This document shows, piece after piece, positions 59,548 through 64,000 of a stretch of 64,000 bases of DNA. Each line of letters starts with the position of its first letter. The first letter of the stretch is position 1. The notes below the pieces were generated by a model. That model did not search any database. It saw only the letters and a list, made by a program, of their open reading frames with translations, and was not told the origin of the DNA. Source of the stretch: Mycolicibacterium setense (GTDB lineage Bacteria > Actinomycetota > Actinomycetes > Mycobacteriales > Mycobacteriaceae); assembly GCF_000805385.1 (NCBI RefSeq), contig NZ_JTJW01000008.1, positions 744,001-808,000 of the forward strand. Direction: 5' to 3'. The translations under genes and the position numbers were made by a program.

Positions 59548-60765
59548 CTACCAGGCAACGGGAAGTTCGTAGACGCCGTAGGCGAGGCGGTCGTGCTTGA
59601 AGGGCACCTCGTCGAGCGGAATGGCCAGGCGCAGGGTCGGAATCCGGCGCAGCAGGGTGTGGAACACGATCTGCAGTTCGGCCCGCGCCAGCTGCTGACC
59701 GACACACTGGTGGCGGCCGTAGCCGAAGCCCAGTTGCTGGGAGGCGTCGCGGCTGAGGTCGAGCTTGTCGGGCTCCGGGTAGGCCTTGGCGTCCCAGTTG
59801 GCCGGGGCCAGGTCGATGATCACGCCGTCACCCGCGCGGATCGTCTCGCCGCTGATCTCGATATCCTCCAGTGCCACCCGGCGCTGGCCGGTCTGGATGA
59901 TCGACAGATACCGCATCAGCTCCTCGACCGCGTTGGCGATCACCTTCGGATCCTCGGCGTTGCGCAGGAAGTCGGCCTGCTCGGGGTTCTCCAGGAGCGC
60001 CAGGATGCCGATGCCGATCATGTTCGCGGTCGTCTCGTGCCCGGCGATCAGCAGGCCGGTGCCCAGCTGGGCGGCCTCCTTGACGCTGATCTCGCCGGCG
60101 GTCACCCGCTCGGCCAGATCGGACACCGCGTCCTCGGACGGATTGGCCTGCTTCTCCTCCACGAGATTGATCAGGTACTGGTGCAGGCTCATCGCGCCCT
60201 TCTGCATGGCGTCCGCCGCGGCGTAGCGAGCCAGGCCGGCGTTGGCGTGCTCCTGGAAGAACTCGTGATCTTCGTATGGGACACCGAGCATCTCGCTGAT
60301 CACCACGGTGGGCACCGGCAGAGCCAGCTTGGCGACGAGGTCGGCGGGCTGCGGGCCGGCAAGGACTCCGTCGATGCACTCGTCGGTGATCTTCTGGATG
60401 GCCGAGCGCAATCCCTCGACGCGACGGAAGGTGAACGGCTTGGACAGCATGCGGCGAAACCGGGTGTGCTCCTCGGCATCCGAGGTGAAAACTGAGCGCG
60501 GCCGCTTGTCGACTGTGGAGAGCATGTGCTCGTTCCAGTGCGGGAAGCCCGCGATCCGGTCGTCCACACTGATCCGCGAGTCGGAGAAAAGCGCGCGGGC
60601 TTCCTCGTGGCCGGTGATCAGCCACGGGGTGCTGCCGTTCCAGATCTTCACGCGGAACAGGCCTTTGGGGTTACCCAGCATGGGCGGCGGCGGCGCGAAC
60701 GGGCACCGCGCATCGCGCTCCATGGGGTACTCGGGGATGGCAACTTCGGTCACGGTTTCGGACAC
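59548..60765 (-). CDS. cytochrome P450
   Basis: 405 residues from GTG 60765 (GAGG six bases before). Heme loop GFGYGRHQCVG with Cys about 354, I-helix LIAGHETTAN, ExxR in EELMRYLSI; the K-helix region then gives DLAPANWD in place of the AANRD seen in the others. It differs clearly from the four other P450s. The adjacent ferredoxin is its partner. It probably begins or continues the oxidation in this operon. Confidence 0.93.
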   Translation of the reverse strand: MSETVTEVAIPEYPMERDARCPFAPPPPMLGNPKGLFRVKIWNGSTPWLITGHEEARALFSDSRISVDDRIAGFPHWNEHMLSTVDKRPRSVFTSDAEEHTRFRRMLSKPFTFRRVEGLRSAIQKITDECIDGVLAGPQPADLVAKLALPVPTVVISEMLGVPYEDHEFFQEHANAGLARYAAADAMQKGAMSLHQYLINLVEEKQANPSEDAVSDLAERVTAGEISVKEAAQLGTGLLIAGHETTANMIGIGILALLENPEQADFLRNAEDPKVIANAVEELMRYLSIIQTGQRRVALEDIEISGETIRAGDGVIIDLAPANWDAKAYPEPDKLDLSRDASQQLGFGYGRHQCVGQQLARAELQIVFHTLLRRIPTLRLAIPLDEVPFKHDRLAYGVYELPVAW

Positions 60766-60778
60766 GTCATTCCTCAGG

Positions 60779-60973
60779 TCAGTCTTGGATCTCAATGGCT
60801 AGGGCTGGGCAGGCCGCCGCGGCGCGGCGAGCGTTGTCGGTCTGGTCCGGAGCGGGTGTCGGCTCGAGCAGGACGACGACGCCGTCTTCGTCGCGCTGGT
60901 CGAACACCTCACTGGCGTTCAGTACGCACTGCCCCGACGAGACGCACTTGTCCTGATCGACAGTGACTTTCAT
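60779..60973 (-). CDS. 3Fe-4S ferredoxin, Ser variant
   Basis: 64 residues. C10-VSSGQ-C16 and C-P near 55 (AACPALA) give Cxx?xxC...CP with Ser at the variable place. ATG 60973 overlaps the TetR stop (ATGA), and the P450 follows 14 bases later. Cognate donor of that P450. Confidence 0.9.
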   Translation of the reverse strand: MKVTVDQDKCVSSGQCVLNASEVFDQRDEDGVVVLLEPTPAPDQTDNARRAAAACPALAIEIQD

Positions 60974-61650
60974 GTGAGGTCGCTTTCGTGGGTAACCGGC
61001 GCCATCCACAGGCCGACGATCGCGTCGATCAGACCCGATGCCGCGCCCTGCCAGGAGGCCCGGGGCACGTTGCCGCCCTGGGCCATCGCCCGTTCCCGAT
61101 CGGCGCAGCTGTGCATCAACAGGTTGCGCGCCATGATGTTGCGTTCGGCACGGACCTCGTCGGGCAGTTCGGGCAGGCAGTTGTTCATCCCCTCGATGAC
61201 CTGCACCAGTGACTCCGAACTCAACGCGTCGCGGACAACGATGTTGTGGTAGGCCGGGTCGGTCATCACCTGAGCGGCGAACCGGGCATACCAGGTCGGA
61301 TTGCCGAGGGCGGCAAGGTGATCGGTGAGCGGCTGCACCAGGCACGCGACCCACTCGCGCAGGCCGGCCGAGTCGCCGGTATCGGCCACCATCTGCTCGC
61401 GCAGACACTCGATCGGTCCGCGGTGTTTGTGTTCGATGGCGCGGACCAGATCGGTCTTGGTGCCGAAGTGGTAGCCGACCGCGGCATTGTTGCCCTGCCC
61501 CGCGGCCTCGCTCACCTGACGGTTGGACACTGCGAACACGCCGTGTTCGGCGTAGAGCCGTTCGGCCGCCTTGAGGATCGCCTCCTGGGTGCTGCTGGCC
61601 CGGTCGGCCCGCGCGGTCCGGTTGGCTGCTGCTGTCACCGTTACAGTCAA
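60970..61650 (-). CDS. TetR family transcriptional regulator
   Basis: 226 residues, TTG 61650 four bases after AGGAGG. HTH: STQEAILKAAERLYAEHGVFAVSNRQVSEAAGQGNNAAVGYHFGTKTDLV near 19-68. The C-terminal part is of the TetR_C type with EWVACLVQPLTDHLA. First gene of the minus operon; the operator at 61665 lies directly upstream and is shared with the SDR at 62537. So it most likely represses both transcripts. Confidence 0.9.
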   Translation of the reverse strand: MTVTVTAAANRTARADRASSTQEAILKAAERLYAEHGVFAVSNRQVSEAAGQGNNAAVGYHFGTKTDLVRAIEHKHRGPIECLREQMVADTGDSAGLREWVACLVQPLTDHLAALGNPTWYARFAAQVMTDPAYHNIVVRDALSSESLVQVIEGMNNCLPELPDEVRAERNIMARNLLMHSCADRERAMAQGGNVPRASWQGAASGLIDAIVGLWMAPVTHESDLT

Positions 61651-61664
61651 CGCGCCTCCTGTAA

Positions 61665-61686
61665 TTAAGTCAAGCAGTTGATTTAA
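61665..61686. promoter_or_regulatory. TetR operator, copy 1
   Basis: 22-base near-perfect inverted repeat: TTAAGTCAA, four-base centre, TTGATTTAA, with one mismatched pair. It lies 15 bases upstream of the TetR start at 61650, over the expected promoter. The same right half recurs at 62607-62628. Confidence 0.72.
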
Positions 61687-61730
61687 ATGGACCAGACGTC
61701 CCGGACACCCGGGTCAGAGGCCCGCGCCGG

Positions 61731-62537
61731 CTATTTGGCCTTCCGGACGATGACCTTGCCCGCGACGGTGCCGCCGTCGATCGGCAGGACGGTCCCGGTC
61801 ACGTAGCGGGAACGGTCGGTGGCGAAGTACACCGCCGCCTCGGCCACGTCCTCGACCGTGCCTTCCCGCTTGAGCGGACGGTCGTTACGCATCTGGGCCC
61901 GGATGCCTGCCTCGAACTCTTCGATGCGCTCACGCTCCTCGGGCGCGGCCGATTTGGCCACGATCGCCGTGCGGATATTGCCCGGCGCGATGGCATTCAC
62001 CCGGATCTCGTAGTGGGCCAGCTCGATCGCCGCCGACTTGGTGAACTGGATGACCGCGGCCTTGGACGCGCGATAGGTCATCACCCCGCCGCCGGCCTGG
62101 ATCCCACCGATCGACGTGAGGTTGAGGATCGAACCCCCACCGTGCTCGGCCATGTACCGCGCGGCATCACGCGTCCCGGCCATGACGCCGAGCACGTTGA
62201 CGCCCATCACCTTGTGGAAGTCGGCGAGATCGTCGTCGAGGAAGCGACGGTGCATCCTGCCCGACACCCCGGCGTTGTTGACCATGACGTCCAGGCCGCC
62301 GAAGGTGTCCACGGCCGTCGATACCAAGCGCCCCACCTGCTCGACATCGCCGACGTCGGTAACCAGGAACCGGGCACGCTCCCCCAGCTCATCGGCCAGT
62401 GCCTTACCACGGTCCTCGTCGACGTCGCCGATCATCACCTTGGCGCCCTCGGCGGCGAACCGGCGCACCAGCCCTTCACCAAGACCGGACGCCCCGCCGG
62501 TGACAACGGTGACTTTTCCCGCCAGTTCATCGCTCAT
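61731..62537 (-). CDS. short-chain dehydrogenase/reductase
   Basis: 268 residues, ATG 62537. TGGASGLG near 13, NNAGV near 87, catalytic Ser in LTSIGGIQ near 140, Y-x3-K in TYRASKAAV near 153, then APGNIRTAIVAKSAAPEERERIEEF. Shares the operator of the TetR gene, so it belongs to the same regulon although it is a separate transcript. Likely oxidises a product of the P450. Confidence 0.9.
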   Translation of the reverse strand: MSDELAGKVTVVTGGASGLGEGLVRRFAAEGAKVMIGDVDEDRGKALADELGERARFLVTDVGDVEQVGRLVSTAVDTFGGLDVMVNNAGVSGRMHRRFLDDDLADFHKVMGVNVLGVMAGTRDAARYMAEHGGGSILNLTSIGGIQAGGGVMTYRASKAAVIQFTKSAAIELAHYEIRVNAIAPGNIRTAIVAKSAAPEERERIEEFEAGIRAQMRNDRPLKREGTVEDVAEAAVYFATDRSRYVTGTVLPIDGGTVAGKVIVRKAK

Positions 62538-62606
62538 TTAAGCCGCAAGCCCCTTCCTCGTCAGCCGCATCCTCGCGGCGCTTCGCACTCAACCCGGTCA
62601 AACACA

Positions 62607-62628
62607 GTCAGTCAAGCGACTGATTTAA
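62607..62628. promoter_or_regulatory. TetR operator, copy 2
   Basis: Matches copy 1 at 61665 strongly: both contain AGTCAAGC, three variable bases and TGATTTAAAT. TCAGTC-AAGC-GACTGA is also a perfect small inverted repeat. It sits about 70 bases upstream of the SDR start at 62537. Confidence 0.65.
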
Positions 62629-62677
62629 ATTGAGCAGGCCGACACCTGATCGCGACGCCACTGACGAGTGTGATACC

Positions 62678-63196
62678 TCAGCGAACTCGCATCCGATGCC
62701 GCCGTACCGCATCGCGATTCGCGCAGCGATGGCAGCAATATCGCTGACTGCCGGGTCGGCTGAAATCCACGAACGCGCGGGTACATTGCATCGCCGCGCA
62801 CCGACGGATGCGGTGCATTCCGCGGTCGGTGAGGTACTGGGCGGCCGCAGCGGTGGTCGCACCGGCCAGCGTTGCGGCGAAGCCGGCGTCAGGGTCGCGG
62901 TAATGCAGGTGCCAACCGCTGCCGTCATGGTCGGTGATCGACGGGCTGGCGGTGAACCGTGCCAACAGGTCGTTGAGTACGTCGACGCGTTCATGTTCGG
63001 TCGCCGCGTCGACGACGCCCTCCCAGGCGCGGAGAAATTCGCGAACATCGCGCAGATCTTCGGTGGTGGCGCGACGTTGAGCAGGCATTCCTCGGGCAGT
63101 CCAGCGGTCCTCCAACTCCGCTGGCGTCGAAACCGGCTGATTGAGCAGCGTGGTCACGTTGTCCAGCAGCGGCCCGATGTAAGGGTTTACACGCAC
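62678..63196 (-). CDS. CGNR zinc-finger family protein (probable regulator)
   Basis: 172 residues from GTG 63196, likely leaderless. C-terminal finger: CAAMQCTRAFVDFSRPGSQRYCCHRCANRDAVRRHR, where C-A-N-R stands for the family's C-G-N-R. The N-terminal half is the ABATE-like ligand domain (VNPYIGPLLDNVTTLLNQP). These proteins act as stress or drug-sensing regulators. It is divergent from an MFS exporter only 26 bases away and very probably controls it. Confidence 0.85.
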   Translation of the reverse strand: MRVNPYIGPLLDNVTTLLNQPVSTPAELEDRWTARGMPAQRRATTEDLRDVREFLRAWEGVVDAATEHERVDVLNDLLARFTASPSITDHDGSGWHLHYRDPDAGFAATLAGATTAAAAQYLTDRGMHRIRRCAAMQCTRAFVDFSRPGSQRYCCHRCANRDAVRRHRMRVR

Positions 63197-63222
63197 AAGA
63201 CAATTACACCAGGTTGACCCAC

Positions 63223-64000
63223 ATGCGTTCCGAAAATGCGGTGACCCAACAGTCCACGACCGACCCGTGTACCGACTGGCGCCCCCTTGCGACGTGCTGC
63301 CTGGGGACATTCCTTCTGCTGGCCTACACCACGGTCGTGACGGTCAGCGCGCCCGTCATCGCGGAATCGGTTGGCTCCGGATTTGCCGTGTCGCAATGGA
63401 TCATCGACGTCTACACCCTGGCGCTGGCCGCACTCGTGCTGGCCATGGGTTCCCTCGGCGATCGGATCGGACACCGGCAGCTGTTTCTGATCGGCTTGGC
63501 CGGTCTCGGCACGGCGTCTGTCGCCTGTGCAGCGGCGACCACCGGCGGCATGCTCATCGCCGCCCGCGGAGCCCAGGGCATCGGCGGCGCCGCCGTCTTC
63601 GCCACGGTTGTTCCGCTGCTGACGCAGTGCTACGACGGCCGCGCCCGCGGGATCGCGTTCGCCGTGTGGGGCGCTGTCGCCGGTGCCGGCAGCACCGTGG
63701 GCACCGTTGCCGGCGGTGCTGTGACCGAATTCGTCACCTGGCGTTGGCTATTCGTGGCAGCCGTCCCGATATGCGCGGTCGCGGTGACGATCGGCGCGAT
63801 CTCACTACCCCGCGAACGCCCGGCGCGCACGCGCGTCGACGTTGCGGGAACCGCCCTTCTCACGACAGCGATGACAGGAACGACTTTCGCCGTGATCAAC
63901 GGCGGGGAGCACGGTTGGACCACCGCGGGCACCCTCGGCGGTATTGCCGTGGCCGCTGCGTCGTTGTTGTTCCTCATCCCGGCCCAGCGCCGTGCCGCCC
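63223..64000 (+). CDS. MFS drug-exporter-type transporter, 3' end outside window
   Basis: 259 residues visible, open at the right edge. Start ATG 63223 (GTG 63241 also in frame). Hydrophobic segments begin at about residue 24 (LATCCLGTFLLLAYTTVVTV). Motif A is GSLGDRIGHRQLFLIG near 83; GAVAGAGSTVGTVAGGAV near 150 is the antiporter motif C. This fits the 14-segment DHA2 branch, proton-driven export of toxic organic compounds. Divergent from the CGNR regulator. Confidence 0.87.
   Translation, partial: MRSENAVTQQSTTDPCTDWRPLATCCLGTFLLLAYTTVVTVSAPVIAESVGSGFAVSQWIIDVYTLALAALVLAMGSLGDRIGHRQLFLIGLAGLGTASVACAAATTGGMLIAARGAQGIGGAAVFATVVPLLTQCYDGRARGIAFAVWGAVAGAGSTVGTVAGGAVTEFVTWRWLFVAAVPICAVAVTIGAISLPRERPARTRVDVAGTALLTTAMTGTTFAVINGGEHGWTTAGTLGGIAVAAASLLFLIPAQRRAA

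Overview
The window looks like the chromosome of a fast-growing environmental mycobacterium (Mycolicibacterium-like). The GC content is high, many genes start with GTG or TTG, and stops and starts often overlap as ATGA or TGATG. Five P450s come with four small mycobacterial-type 3Fe-4S ferredoxins. There is a mycofactocin-coupled SDR, an F420-type LLM oxidoreductase and an Rv1318c-like membrane cyclase. This assignment rests on gene content only. I saw no rRNA, tRNA, transposase, phage gene or CRISPR array.

Almost the whole window is catabolic. From left to right: (1) 1-9.4 kb, plus strand: an alpha/beta hydrolase cut by the window edge, a NuoF-like protein with a ferredoxin, a DUF35-thiolase fusion, a second hydrolase, two 3-hydroxyisobutyrate-dehydrogenase-like proteins, a P450 with its ferredoxin, and a third hydrolase. 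(2) 9.5-12.2 kb, minus strand: P450, ferredoxin, DUF1330, LLM oxidoreductase, with a divergent TetR gene leading into an acyl-CoA dehydrogenase, APH-type kinase and MDR reductase operon (12.5-16.5 kb). (3) 16.9-25.8 kb, minus strand: amidohydrolase-2, PhyH dioxygenase, VOC protein, AMP-ligase, atypical crotonase, amidohydrolase-1, SDR and P450. (4) 26-33.9 kb: mixed genes, including a P450, VOC, APH, SDR, TauD dioxygenase, IclR and TetR. (5) 34-40.9 kb, minus strand: amidohydrolase-2, two acyl-CoA dehydrogenases, SDR, CaiB CoA-transferase and thiolase, a beta-oxidation-type operon. (6) 41.1-47 kb, plus strand: CMD protein, Rieske oxygenase with a small partner, an odd amidohydrolase, SnoaL and a two-gene acyl-CoA dehydrogenase. 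(7) 47-52.4 kb: cyclase, enoyl-CoA hydratase, TetR and two SDRs. (8) 52.4-61.7 kb, minus strand: TetR, ferredoxin, P450, amidohydrolase-2, two M24 proteins, atypical crotonase and a double CaiB protein, with an upstream SDR (61.7-62.5 kb) that shares the operator. (9) 62.7-64 kb: a CGNR regulator and a truncated MFS transporter.

The genes suggest several linked routes that oxidise a hydrophobic, possibly alicyclic or aromatic, carboxylic compound (P450, Rieske, PhyH, TauD), activate it to a CoA thioester (AMP-ligase, CaiB) and shorten it by beta-oxidation or retro-aldol cleavage. The substrate cannot be named from the sequence. The most unusual features are the two operons that repeat an atypical crotonase plus amidohydrolase-2 plus P450 module, an active/degenerate M24 pair, a double CaiB with only one apparent catalytic Asp, an amidohydrolase without its HxH motif, a DUF35-thiolase fusion without the thiolase Cys, a NuoF-like protein missing one cluster Cys, and several clear inverted-repeat operators, two of which recur at more than one promoter.
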